From: Hymenobacter norwichensis DSM 15439
Lineage (GTDB): Bacteria; Bacteroidota; Bacteroidia; Cytophagales; Hymenobacteraceae
Length of the DNA: 64,000 bases
NCBI RefSeq assembly: GCF_000420705.1
Contig: NZ_ATVL01000011.1
Coordinates: 400,387 to 464,386, forward strand
Direction: 5' to 3'
The notes under the pieces are model-generated. The model saw only the letters and a program-made list of their open reading frames with translations, made no database searches and was not told the origin of the DNA. The position numbers were made by a program, and so were the translations under genes. This document shows positions 35,754 to 44,332 of this stretch, one piece after another (the stretch's first letter is position 1; each line of letters opens with the position of its first letter).

Positions 35754-37037
35754 ATGACTTCCTTTGCACCCACCCCCGACTTTGCCGCCCAGCTTGATGC
35801 GCAGGACCCGCTGCGCGAATTTCGTCATCAGTTTCACATTCCGCCCGGCCCCGATGGGCAAGACAGCGTGTATATGTGTGGCAACTCCTTGGGGTTGCAG
35901 CCCCGTACGGCCCGCGCCGCCGTGGAGCGCCAGTTCACCAACTGGGAGCAGCTGGCGGTAGAAGGTCATTTCCTGGGCGATACGCCGTGGATGAACTTTC
36001 ATGAGCGCCTCACCGACGCCACGGCCCGCATAGTAGGCGCCAAGCCCGTGGAAGTGGTGGTGATGAACAACCTAACCACCAACCTGCACCTGCTGCTGGT
36101 TTCGTTCTACCGGCCTACCATTGCGCGCTATAAAGTGCTGATGGAGGGAGGCGCTTTTCCGTCCGACCAATACGCGCTGGAAACCCAGGTGCGCATGCAC
36201 GGCCTCAGCCCCGATGATGCCATTGTGGAGCTGGTGCCCCGGCCCGGCGAGCATACGCTACGCACCGAGGATATTCTGGCCAAAATCGAAGAGTTAGGCG
36301 GTACACTAGCTACTGTCATCATGGGCGGCATCAATTACTACACCGGGCAGGTGTATGACATGGCCGCCATTACCGCCGCCGGCCACGCTGTGGGCGCCAA
36401 AGTGGGGTTCGACTTGGCCCATGCCGCCGGCAACATCCCGCTGCAACTTCACGACTGGGACGTGGATTTTGCCTGCTGGTGCACCTATAAGTACCTCAAC
36501 TCCGGTCCTGGGGGCGTGGCAGGAGCTTTCGTGCACGAGCGGTTTGCCGATCAGCCTGAGCTGCTGCGCCTGGCCGGCTGGTGGGGCCACGACGAAAAGG
36601 TGCGCTTCAAGATGCAGAAAGGTTTCCGGCCAATGCGCGGGGCAGCGGGCTGGCAGCTTTCCAATAGCGCTATCCTGATTATGGCCGTGCACGAAGCTGC
36701 TTTGGCGGTGCACGAAGCGGCTGGGGGCATGGCCGCCCTACGGCGCAAAAGCGAGCAGCTAACGGCCTACCTAGAGTTTCTGATTACGCGCCTGAACCTG
36801 CCCAAAACCCAGCTCGAAATCATTACGCCCTCCGACCCCGTCCAGCGTGGCTGCCAACTCTCGTTGCTGGTGCACCAAAACGGGCGCGCTCTGTTCGAGC
36901 ACCTAGCCTCAGTTGGTATTATCGGCGACTGGCGCGAGCCCAACGTTATTCGGCTGGCCCCCGTGCCGCTCTACAACTCGTTCCAAGATGTGCAGCGCGT
37001 AGGCACAGTGCTAGCCGAATGGGCCGAGAGTAACTGA
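35754..37037 (+). CDS. kynU: Kynureninase
   Basis: 427 aa, the usual length. PLP fold-type I aminotransferase-like enzyme; the Schiff-base lysine is Lys246 in CWCTYKYLNSGPGG. Other family marks: MCGNSLGLQP near the start, NNLTTNLHLLLVSFY, GFDLAHAAGN (Asp220 for the PLP ring), and GWWGHDEKVRF. It converts 3-hydroxykynurenine (or kynurenine) to 3-hydroxyanthranilate plus alanine. Directly after nbaD; the stop codon lies in a hairpin arm. Confidence 0.96.
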   Translation: MTSFAPTPDFAAQLDAQDPLREFRHQFHIPPGPDGQDSVYMCGNSLGLQPRTARAAVERQFTNWEQLAVEGHFLGDTPWMNFHERLTDATARIVGAKPVEVVVMNNLTTNLHLLLVSFYRPTIARYKVLMEGGAFPSDQYALETQVRMHGLSPDDAIVELVPRPGEHTLRTEDILAKIEELGGTLATVIMGGINYYTGQVYDMAAITAAGHAVGAKVGFDLAHAAGNIPLQLHDWDVDFACWCTYKYLNSGPGGVAGAFVHERFADQPELLRLAGWWGHDEKVRFKMQKGFRPMRGAAGWQLSNSAILIMAVHEAALAVHEAAGGMAALRRKSEQLTAYLEFLITRLNLPKTQLEIITPSDPVQRGCQLSLLVHQNGRALFEHLASVGIIGDWREPNVIRLAPVPLYNSFQDVQRVGTVLAEWAESN

Positions 37038-37099
37038 GTAGCGGAGTAACTTGTAGAGTTGGTCATTTAGAACGACTTACTCTGTTACTCAGTTACTCT
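37027..37099. terminator. Hairpin overlapping the kynU stop, probable terminator
   Basis: AGAGTAACTGAGTAGC (37027-37042) pairs with GTTACTCAGTTACTCT (37084-37099), 15 of 16 matching, with a 41-base loop. The kynU TGA lies in the left arm. No T-run, so termination is uncertain. Confidence 0.45.
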
Positions 37100-37191
37100 A
37101 TGGTGTAACATCTTGGACATCATTTACCACGTATTGATGTTTTGCATTCCAGCTACCGGGGTTCGGTAGCATCCTATTGATCTACGGCGCC

Positions 37192-37881
37192 ATGGCTGAT
37201 GAATACGCGGAGAAAATGTCCCGCAAATCTTTACCTGAGCTGCAGCTCTATGTGCAAAACCACGTGGAATACCGCGAGGATGCTGTATTAGCTGCGCTTA
37301 CTGAATTAGAACGCCGCGGCGAACAACCCACCGAAGCCGCTGCTATTCGAGCGGCGCTAACACCGATAGTGGAGCAGCAGCGCGCGGCGCAGGCTGAGCT
37401 AGCAGCCAGCCGGCCGGCCGTGCCCGGCCAGGCAACTCCCGCTGCGGATGCCCCGGCTTTGTACTCGCCAGGTACCATTGTGCTGTTTTCGATGCTGCCC
37501 ATTTCCACGATGGTAGGCGGGGGCGTATTGCTGGGAATCAACCTGTTTAGGCTTCGGCGGATGAAAGCGCTGCTGGGGCTTATTCTGTTTATCGTCGGGT
37601 ACTTGGTGGCGGCCTCACAGGTGCTAACCTGGGCCGTGCTGACCCAAGGGCTACACCCGCTTATCGGTAGCTTGCTGTTCAATGTGCCTGCTGTGCTGGT
37701 GTACCTGTTTTGGTTTTGGCCCCGCTATGTGCGCACCGATACCTACCGTAGCAAAAGCATGATACCTCCCATTATCATTTGTTTCTTGCTGGTGTGGGGG
37801 TTGCAGCGCGCTATGCCTTATCTAATCAAGCAGCAGCCAAAAGAGGTACAGATGGAAATGGAACAGCTTATGAAACGATAA
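37192..37881 (+). CDS. Hypothetical membrane protein
   Basis: 229 aa from ATG 37192 (a TTG lies 15 bases upstream). The N-terminal about 90 residues are soluble and helical (KSLPELQLYVQNHVEYREDAVLAAL), a pattern seen in Bacteroidota proteins that carry the same domain before membrane helices. Four hydrophobic segments follow (about 97-215). Charged C-terminus KEVQMEMEQLMKR. No function recognised. 33 bases upstream of the alkB-like gene. Confidence 0.7.
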   Translation: MADEYAEKMSRKSLPELQLYVQNHVEYREDAVLAALTELERRGEQPTEAAAIRAALTPIVEQQRAAQAELAASRPAVPGQATPAADAPALYSPGTIVLFSMLPISTMVGGGVLLGINLFRLRRMKALLGLILFIVGYLVAASQVLTWAVLTQGLHPLIGSLLFNVPAVLVYLFWFWPRYVRTDTYRSKSMIPPIIICFLLVWGLQRAMPYLIKQQPKEVQMEMEQLMKR

Positions 37882-37914
37882 ATAGGGGCTTCGTTCAACT
37901 TGTACCATACTGCC

Positions 37915-38514
37915 ATGCCGCTCCAACTGATTCCGTTGCCGCAGGCCGAAGTACTGCTCGACTCCAAGTTTCTTTCGCCGGAAGCGGCAGACGCGCTTTT
38001 AACCGAGCTAACGACTACCATTCCGTGGCGGCACGAGCCCATTAAACTGTTCGGTAAAGAAGTGCTCCAGCCCCGGCTGACGGCCTGGCACGGCGACCCC
38101 ACTGCGCGTTACGCCTACTCTGGCCTTGCCCTTGATCCGCAACCGTGGACTCCGGCGCTGCAACAGCTCCGGCAACAAGTGGAAGCCGCCGCACAAACGC
38201 GCTTTAATAGCGTGTTGCTAAATTTGTACCGGCATGGCCAAGACAGCATGGGCTGGCACGCCGACGACGAGCCCGAGTTAGGTATGGCCCCAGTTATTGC
38301 ATCGGTGAGCCTGGGTGCCACTCGGCGTTTCCGGCTTCGGCCGCGCCACCCAGAGGTGGTGGTACATGCTCCTGTGTCGCTGGATCTGCCTACGGGTAGC
38401 TTGCTGCTAATGCGCGGTACCACCCAACAGCACTGGCTGCATGCGGTTCCTAAAACTGCCCGTCCTACGGAGCCTCGCCTCAACCTAACATTCCGGTGGG
38501 TGACTGGGCAGTAA
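37915..38514 (+). CDS. alkB: AlkB-like 2-oxoglutarate/Fe(II) dioxygenase
   Basis: 199 aa from ATG 37915. Fe ligands His115 and Asp117 (GWHADDEPELG) and His176 (QHWLHAVPK); 2-oxoglutarate-binding Arg188 and Arg194 (PRLNLTFRW). NLYRHGQDSMGWH and SVSLGATRRFRLR are family marks. It repairs alkylated bases by oxidative demethylation (AlkB/ALKBH2-3 type). Same strand as the preceding membrane protein with a 33-base gap. Confidence 0.92.
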   Translation: MPLQLIPLPQAEVLLDSKFLSPEAADALLTELTTTIPWRHEPIKLFGKEVLQPRLTAWHGDPTARYAYSGLALDPQPWTPALQQLRQQVEAAAQTRFNSVLLNLYRHGQDSMGWHADDEPELGMAPVIASVSLGATRRFRLRPRHPEVVVHAPVSLDLPTGSLLLMRGTTQQHWLHAVPKTARPTEPRLNLTFRWVTGQ

Positions 38515-38528
38515 CTAGCTGCGGACCG

Positions 38529-38690
38529 TTAGTAGCGAATATCGGGGTGGCCGCCAAGGTTGGACGAGTCGCCGCCGCCCACCAGAAACTCACCAATCCG
38601 GATAACGTCGTTGAGTGCGTTCTGGGTGGCTTCCAGCATCATTTCGGCAAGACGATTTTGATCTAGTGAGTCGAACGGCGAGAGTGGCAT
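38529..38690 (-). CDS. Small hypothetical protein
   Basis: 53 aa from ATG 38690; a longer frame from 38738 is possible. Sequence is helical then Gly-rich (NRLAEMMLEATQNALNDVI, then GEFLVGGGDSSNLGGHPDIRY). No signal peptide or domain recognised. It is convergent with alkB, 14 bases away. Coding is plausible from composition but unproven. Confidence 0.4.
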   Translation of the reverse strand: MPLSPFDSLDQNRLAEMMLEATQNALNDVIRIGEFLVGGGDSSNLGGHPDIRY

Positions 38691-38986
38691 AGTAGGGAGC
38701 AGTCGGGGTGGGAGAGGGGCGTCGGCCACAAGAAACAAAAAACAGTGGATGACTTACTGTTGAGCTTAACCAAGAAGCAGAAGTTTCAAGCCAACTGCTT
38801 GTTCAATTGCTTCGTTTTATAATTCAAATCTACAGGCGGGTGCATAGCTAAATTGGGATTTGCGATGAACCTAGGACGAAAACAAGTTGAACTTGGCTGT
38901 TTGTCCGATGAACTGACTTTGCTGTGCGGCCTATATTCAGGCTGAATAGTTAGCTTAGCCGCCGCCACCCACCCAAACACGTTTCT

Positions 38987-40372
38987 ATGTCCGACGCGGC
39001 CTCTTCTTTCAACTCACCTGCTGGTAGTTCTGAGCAACTTACGCTGATGGGCGCAGGCCTGGTTGGCTCGTTGCTGGCCTTGTATCTGGCGCGGCATGGC
39101 CACAGTGTAGAGGTGTTTGAGCGGCGGGCCGATCCACGCCTGGCCGGGCCGCTGGAAGGCCGTTCTATCAATTTGGCGTTGTCTGACCGAGGATGGCGCG
39201 CCCTCGAAGGCGTAGGCATTGGCGACGAAATTCGGCGGGTAGGCATCCCAATGTATGGCCGGGTCATGCACGACCCCCACGGCAACCTTACCAACCAGCC
39301 GTATGGGCAGGACGGGCAGGCCATCTATTCGGTATCACGCGCCGGGCTCAACCGTACCCTGCTGAACCTGGTAGAAGCTGAGCCCGGCGTGAAGCTGCAT
39401 TTCAACCAGCAGTGCCTGCACGTAGACTTACGTGAGCAAACCCTGCATCTGCGCGACGCCAGCAACGGCCAGGAAGTAGTGCAGCACTTTCGGCGCTTGT
39501 TTGGTACTGATGGTGCGTACTCAGCCGTGCGCGCCGCCATGCAGAAAACCGACCGGTACAACTACTCCCAGAGCTACCTCGACTACGGCTACAAGGAACT
39601 GAATATAGCGCCTGGCCCCGGCGGCACTTGGCAACTGGAAAAGCACGCCCTGCACATCTGGCCCCGCGGGCAGTACATGATGATTGCGCTGCCCAACCTC
39701 GACGGCTCGTTCACCTGCACCCTGTTTTTTCCCTACGAAGGCCCGCACTCCTTCACTACGCTGCAAACCCCGGCGCAGGTGCAGGCTTTCTTTGAGGAGG
39801 TATTTGCCGATGCTGTGCCCTTGATGCCGGAGCTTACCCAGGATTTCTTTGAAAACCCCACCGGCTCCCTCGTAACGGTGCGCTGCTACCCCTGGGCTTT
39901 CGATGATGACGTGTTGCTCATCGGCGACGCTTCACATGCCATTGTGCCCTTCTACGGGCAGGGCATGAATGCTGGCTTCGAGGATTGCTCGGTGCTCAAC
40001 TCCCTGCTCGACAAATACGGCTCCGATTGGCGCTCCATCTTCCAGGAGTTTCAGACCCAACGCAAGCCCAACGCCGACGCCATGGCCGACCTGGCTATCT
40101 ACAATTTCGAGGAAATGCGCGACCGGGTGGCCGACCCCCGGTTTCTGCTTCAGAAGAAAATTGAAAGCAAGATTTCGGCGCAATATCCAGGGCAGTGGCT
40201 GCCACTCTACTCACAGGTAACCTTTTCGCATACGCCTTACGCCGAAGCCCTAGCCAATGGGCAGCGGCAAGAGCGTATCATGCGCCGCCTGATGCCTTAC
40301 ATCCAAGCTGAAGCCGACTACGACCAGCCGCAGGTGCAAGAACTGCTGCGCGAGCAGATGCATCAAGAGTAG
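38987..40372 (+). CDS. kmo: Kynurenine 3-monooxygenase
   Basis: 461 aa. FAD/NADPH aromatic hydroxylase: GAGLVG at 22-27 within LTLMGAGLVGSLLALYLARH, GRSINLALSDRGWRAL, RAGLNRTLLN, and LIGDASHAIVPFYGQGMNAG (second FAD motif with the KMO-typical PFYGQG). It makes 3-hydroxykynurenine, the substrate of KynU. Separate promoter region; a 13-bp CAAGTT-G-AACTTG palindrome lies at 38883-38895. Confidence 0.95.
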   Translation: MSDAASSFNSPAGSSEQLTLMGAGLVGSLLALYLARHGHSVEVFERRADPRLAGPLEGRSINLALSDRGWRALEGVGIGDEIRRVGIPMYGRVMHDPHGNLTNQPYGQDGQAIYSVSRAGLNRTLLNLVEAEPGVKLHFNQQCLHVDLREQTLHLRDASNGQEVVQHFRRLFGTDGAYSAVRAAMQKTDRYNYSQSYLDYGYKELNIAPGPGGTWQLEKHALHIWPRGQYMMIALPNLDGSFTCTLFFPYEGPHSFTTLQTPAQVQAFFEEVFADAVPLMPELTQDFFENPTGSLVTVRCYPWAFDDDVLLIGDASHAIVPFYGQGMNAGFEDCSVLNSLLDKYGSDWRSIFQEFQTQRKPNADAMADLAIYNFEEMRDRVADPRFLLQKKIESKISAQYPGQWLPLYSQVTFSHTPYAEALANGQRQERIMRRLMPYIQAEADYDQPQVQELLREQMHQE

Positions 40373-40384
40373 GTGCTTGCTGGC

Positions 40385-40618
40385 CTAATGCAGGTAGATA
40401 CCAACGGGAGTGCCCACGGTGTGGTAGGCAGTTGCGTGTTTCGCTGCTTGCATGCTGGGTTGTGCTGTCATAGGGTTGGCTGGCAAGACTGTAGGGTGTT
40501 GAGCACAGATACCAGCTCGTAGTGTGGCAGGCGCCATCGGTCCCACTGCTGACAGCAATAATAAGCCTATAAAACCTGCGAAAACGAAAAAGCAAAGCAG
40601 CGTACGAATCAGGTGCAT
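40385..40618 (-). CDS. Possible small secreted or membrane protein
   Basis: 77 aa from ATG 40618 (longer frame from 40657 also possible). An N-terminal hydrophobic stretch MHLIRTLLCFFVFAGFIG then LLLLSAV is signal-peptide-like; the rest is Ala/Pro/His-rich with no motif. Convergent with kmo, 13 bases after its stop. It may be a chance frame; the hydrophobic start is the only support. Confidence 0.35.
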   Translation of the reverse strand: MHLIRTLLCFFVFAGFIGLLLLSAVGPMAPATLRAGICAQHPTVLPANPMTAQPSMQAAKHATAYHTVGTPVGIYLH

Positions 40619-40783
40619 ATAGGAGTAATAGGTGTATGGCCAACCTACGCCCGGCACGCAGCCCCCGGATTCTATCTGTTAGCATTATTGGATGAATGTA
40701 GGATTTTGCAAGATAAAGAGCAGTCTGCTGCCGTTGAAACAAGAAAGCTGGCATAAAAGCCTGCGAACTGCGAGCTGAACGTG

Positions 40784-41458
40784 TTACTTCAATGCCAGCC
40801 CTGCCCCAAACCCGATAACCAGGCCTACACCTAGCGCAAAGCCAGCCCAGGCCTGGGCCGGTGTATGGGCCTGAAGCGCTAATCGGGCTTTTAGTACCGC
40901 GCCTGCCACAGCCAAGCTGCCCAGCAGCCACCACAGCACAGGCCCAATGGCAGGTTCACTGAAGAATAACACGGTAAATAGCCCCACCGCGCCGCCAACT
41001 CCCGCGCCGTGCGCCGATATTTTCCAGCGCAACGAAACCAATAGCGTCAGCAGTACCGTCAGGGTCATACCGGCCATCATATAGCGCAGCAATGGGTCGA
41101 GCATTTCTGGAGTGGTGCTGAACAATACAGTTGCCGCTCCGAAGCTAACCGTAGTTAGCAATAACGGCAGTGGACGTTGGGGCCGCTCCCGCAACTCCAG
41201 CGTGCCTTTTAGCCAGCCAGCCCAAAGCAGCAGTAGCGTACCAAGTGTGGGCAGTATAAAGGTGAAGAGTACCACCACACTAAGCAGGTGCCATCGGTCA
41301 GGCAGTGGTAAGTGCGGCAACACTCCCGGCAATTGGTAACATACCACATAATAGAGGTAGCTGGGCACCAGCAACGGGTGGCAGACTGCCGAGAAAAATA
41401 GGGCAATAGGGCGGTTCAAGGAAGCAATAGGACCACAGCCCGCAGATAAGACAACCAA
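40784..41458 (-). CDS. PAP2-like membrane protein (degenerate phosphatase motifs)
   Basis: 224 aa with six hydrophobic helices. PAP2-like signposts by position: RERPQRPLPL, SAHGAGVGGAVGL (in place of PSGH) and LQAHTPAQAWAGFALG (His and following residues in place of the SR-x5-H motif). The catalytic residues are only partly kept, so it may be a phosphatase of polyprenyl or phosphatidyl lipids, or a non-enzymatic relative. It stands alone. Confidence 0.6.
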   Translation of the reverse strand: MVVLSAGCGPIASLNRPIALFFSAVCHPLLVPSYLYYVVCYQLPGVLPHLPLPDRWHLLSVVVLFTFILPTLGTLLLLWAGWLKGTLELRERPQRPLPLLLTTVSFGAATVLFSTTPEMLDPLLRYMMAGMTLTVLLTLLVSLRWKISAHGAGVGGAVGLFTVLFFSEPAIGPVLWWLLGSLAVAGAVLKARLALQAHTPAQAWAGFALGVGLVIGFGAGLALK

Positions 41459-41568
41459 AACTACTAAAGCTCCTGCTGTTTCGCGCGTACTTTCTTATCT
41501 TTAGAAACCCTTATACGGGGCATAGGTATTCGTTGCGGGAGATTGGTTTTACATTTTACATATACAGT

Positions 41569-44235
41569 ATGAAGCGTACAATACTCGGAGTCCGGGCGCG
41601 GCAATTACTACTTGGCTTGGCGACGGCCGGCACTGTGGGCGGCGGCGCCTGGTGGTGGCAGCAGCACGCCGAAAAATCAGAATTAGCCTACGAGTCACGC
41701 GAGGAGCGGGAAGGCGAAGAAGAGGAAGAGGACGAAGACCGGCGCGACCGACCTGATCTGGCTATTGAGCAGGAAGTGGCCCGGACCATGGACCCCGCTA
41801 CTGGCACCGTACCGCGCGAGCGGTTAGTAGCAGCCCAAGAGTATGCTCAGCGCTTGGTTGCCGAGCGCGCCAACATGCGGCCTACTGCGGGCAGCCTAGC
41901 TCTCACCCAATGGTTTGAGCGTGGCCCGGCTAATATTGGTGGCCGTACTCGCGCCCTGCTTGTAGATGCTGCCGACCCTACTGGTAACACAGTATGGTGT
42001 GGCTCGGTAGGTGGTGGCCTCTGGAAAACCACTAATGGCCTGGCCGGAGCCACTGCCACCACTTGGCAGAGTGTCGATAACTTCTTTTCCAACTTGGCTA
42101 TTACGACGCTGGTGGCCGACCGCCAGAACGCCGACATTATGTACTTCGGAACGGGGGAGGGCTTTCTGAACGCCGACGCTATTCGCGGGCAGGGCATCTG
42201 GAAATCCGTCAACCATGGGGTTACCTGGACGCAATTGCCTAGTACCAGCGGCGTCAACTTCCAGTACGTGCAAAAATTACTGATTCATCCTACCACCCGC
42301 GACGTGTACGCGGGCACCCGTGCTGGTCTGTTCCGGTCGAGTGATGGAGGCGTTAACTGGATTAAGGTGCTGGGCGCCGGCACTGGAGCCGTAGTGGACC
42401 GCATCGGCGACATTGAAGTGGCCGCCGACGGCACACTGTATGCTACTCCCGGTATCGGTCAGACTGATGGTATCTACCGTTCGCCCAATGGCGACGCAGG
42501 CTCGTGGGTGAAGCTGAACACGCTAACCGATTCTGGCCTGCCTACCACCGGTTACGAGCGGATTGAGCTGGCCTGCGCCCCTAGCCGGGCCCAGCGCGTG
42601 TACGCCGTAATGGAAAATACCACCACGGGCGGTATCCTCAACCTCTACCGCTCCGATGATGGTGGCAACACCTGGGTGACTATGACCCAACCTGGCGGCA
42701 CGGCCGCTACGCTGGCCAGCAGCCAAGCCTGGTACGACCTCACCTTGGGTGTATCGCCCACCAACCCCGATTTGTTGTATGCTGGTGGCCTAGATATGTG
42801 GCGTTCTACTACCGCCGCCGATGACCCCGTTATCTGGACCAAGGTTTCGAACTGGACGGCGGCTACCACTTCGCCCGGCTACCTTCACGCCGACCACCAT
42901 GCTATAGTGTTTGCCACGTCTGATATCTGCTATTTCGGCAACGACGGTGGTGTATCGGTTACGCAGAATGCCGAGGTGGCCACACCGGCTACACCTGTAT
43001 TCAGCACCCGCGTCGGGGGGCTCAACATCACGCAGTTCTATGCCTGCGCGGTGCACCCTACTAATGTGAACTACTTCCTGGCCGGCGCGCAAGACAATGG
43101 CACTCAGCGTTTCAATGGCGCAGGCATCGTGAGCACCACGGCTGCTACCGGCGGTGACGGCGCGTTCTGCTTTATTGACGAAGACGAGCCACAGTATCAG
43201 TTCACCAGCTACGTGTACTCGCAGTACCGGCGCTCCGTCAACAATGGTACTAGTTTCGCAAACCAAAACATCAGCTCCACGCTGGGCTCCTTCATCAACC
43301 CCACCGACTACGACAGTCGCTCCAACGCCATGTTTGGCGGCTACGGGGCCAACGCCATGTTCCGCTGGCTGGATGCCACCACTACAGCCGCTTCCACTGC
43401 CACCAGCGTTGCGCTGCCTGGTGCTGGTACTGTTACGCACATAACCGTGTCGCCAAGCGTGCTTGACCGGGTGTACGTGGGTACTAACTCCGGTAAAATA
43501 TTGCGAGTTGACTCTGTGCGCAACGTAGCGCCACGCACGCCGGTTATCACCGAAATCCGGCCGGCAACTTCACCTGCCGCGTCTGTTTCTTCGGTAGCTA
43601 TAGACAAAACCAACGAGCAACACCTGGTAGTTACCTACTCCAACTACGGTGTAGTGAGCGTGTGGGAAACTACCAACGGGGGCACCACCTGGCGCAACGT
43701 GGAAGGCAACCTGCCCGACATGCCCATCCGCTGGGCGCTGTTCGACCCTACCGATGGTACCCGCATACTGCTGGCTACCGAACTGGGCGTGTGGGGTACT
43801 GATAACCTGTCGGCTGGCACTGTCAACTGGATACCGGTTAACAACGGCCTGGCCAACGTGCGCGTAGATATGCTACGTATGCGCACCTCCGACAAGCAAG
43901 TGGCCGCCGCTACCCATGGCCGTGGCCTCTACACCACCGATGCTCTGCGCGTGCTCAGCAATAAAGGGAAAGCAGTAGCTGCCAACGGCTATGTGCGCAA
44001 CGCCTACCCTAATCCATTCCGTGAGCAACTGAACGTAGAACTAGACCGTCCTGCCGCCGCTGGCACTACCTTCACCCTCACCGATATGCAGGGCCGCGTG
44101 GTGCACCGCGCCACCGCCCGTGGCAATGCCCGTGAACAGGCTGTGCAGCCGCCATCCAACTTGGCCTCCGGCGCCTACATTCTGCAAGTGAAAGGCAACG
44201 GCCAAACTGCCACCCGCCGCGTAGTGAAGCAATAA
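41569..44235 (+). CDS. Large secreted beta-propeller (BNR/sortilin-like) protein with T9SS sorting domain
   Basis: 888 aa from ATG 41569. A hydrophobic N-terminal segment (QLLLGLATAGTVGGGAWWW) is followed by a very acidic stretch (REEREGEEEEEDED) and repeated propeller blades with Asp-box-like words (SSDGGVNWIKV, SDDGGNTWVTM, TTNGGTTWRNVEG). The end is a type IX secretion C-terminal domain: AYPNPFREQLNVELDRP, LTDMQGRVVHR, SGAYILQVKGNG, RRVVKQ. Likely exported and anchored at the surface. Similar architecture is seen in VPS10/sialidase-like proteins; no catalytic site identified. Confidence 0.85.
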   Translation: MKRTILGVRARQLLLGLATAGTVGGGAWWWQQHAEKSELAYESREEREGEEEEEDEDRRDRPDLAIEQEVARTMDPATGTVPRERLVAAQEYAQRLVAERANMRPTAGSLALTQWFERGPANIGGRTRALLVDAADPTGNTVWCGSVGGGLWKTTNGLAGATATTWQSVDNFFSNLAITTLVADRQNADIMYFGTGEGFLNADAIRGQGIWKSVNHGVTWTQLPSTSGVNFQYVQKLLIHPTTRDVYAGTRAGLFRSSDGGVNWIKVLGAGTGAVVDRIGDIEVAADGTLYATPGIGQTDGIYRSPNGDAGSWVKLNTLTDSGLPTTGYERIELACAPSRAQRVYAVMENTTTGGILNLYRSDDGGNTWVTMTQPGGTAATLASSQAWYDLTLGVSPTNPDLLYAGGLDMWRSTTAADDPVIWTKVSNWTAATTSPGYLHADHHAIVFATSDICYFGNDGGVSVTQNAEVATPATPVFSTRVGGLNITQFYACAVHPTNVNYFLAGAQDNGTQRFNGAGIVSTTAATGGDGAFCFIDEDEPQYQFTSYVYSQYRRSVNNGTSFANQNISSTLGSFINPTDYDSRSNAMFGGYGANAMFRWLDATTTAASTATSVALPGAGTVTHITVSPSVLDRVYVGTNSGKILRVDSVRNVAPRTPVITEIRPATSPAASVSSVAIDKTNEQHLVVTYSNYGVVSVWETTNGGTTWRNVEGNLPDMPIRWALFDPTDGTRILLATELGVWGTDNLSAGTVNWIPVNNGLANVRVDMLRMRTSDKQVAAATHGRGLYTTDALRVLSNKGKAVAANGYVRNAYPNPFREQLNVELDRPAAAGTTFTLTDMQGRVVHRATARGNAREQAVQPPSNLASGAYILQVKGNGQTATRRVVKQ

Positions 44236-44255
44236 GCTGCACCGAACGGTTGACA

Positions 44256-44297
44256 CAAGAAAAGGCCCGAAGCAACTTGCTTCGGGCCTTTTCTTGT
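44256..44297. terminator. Bidirectional terminator
   Basis: Perfect 20-bp arms at 44256-44275 and 44277-44296 (core AAAAGGCCCGAAGC / GCTTCGGGCCTTTT), T-runs on both strands. It separates the convergent T9SS protein gene and rpoN. Confidence 0.92.
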
Positions 44298-44332
44298 TGA
44301 GCACTTCGCTCTGAAAGCTGTACGCCGAAGTG

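Noticed and set aside
40278..40934. 218-residue minus-strand frame overlapping kmo and the PAP2-like gene end
   Set aside because: Low-complexity composition, overlaps two better-supported genes, no start signal.
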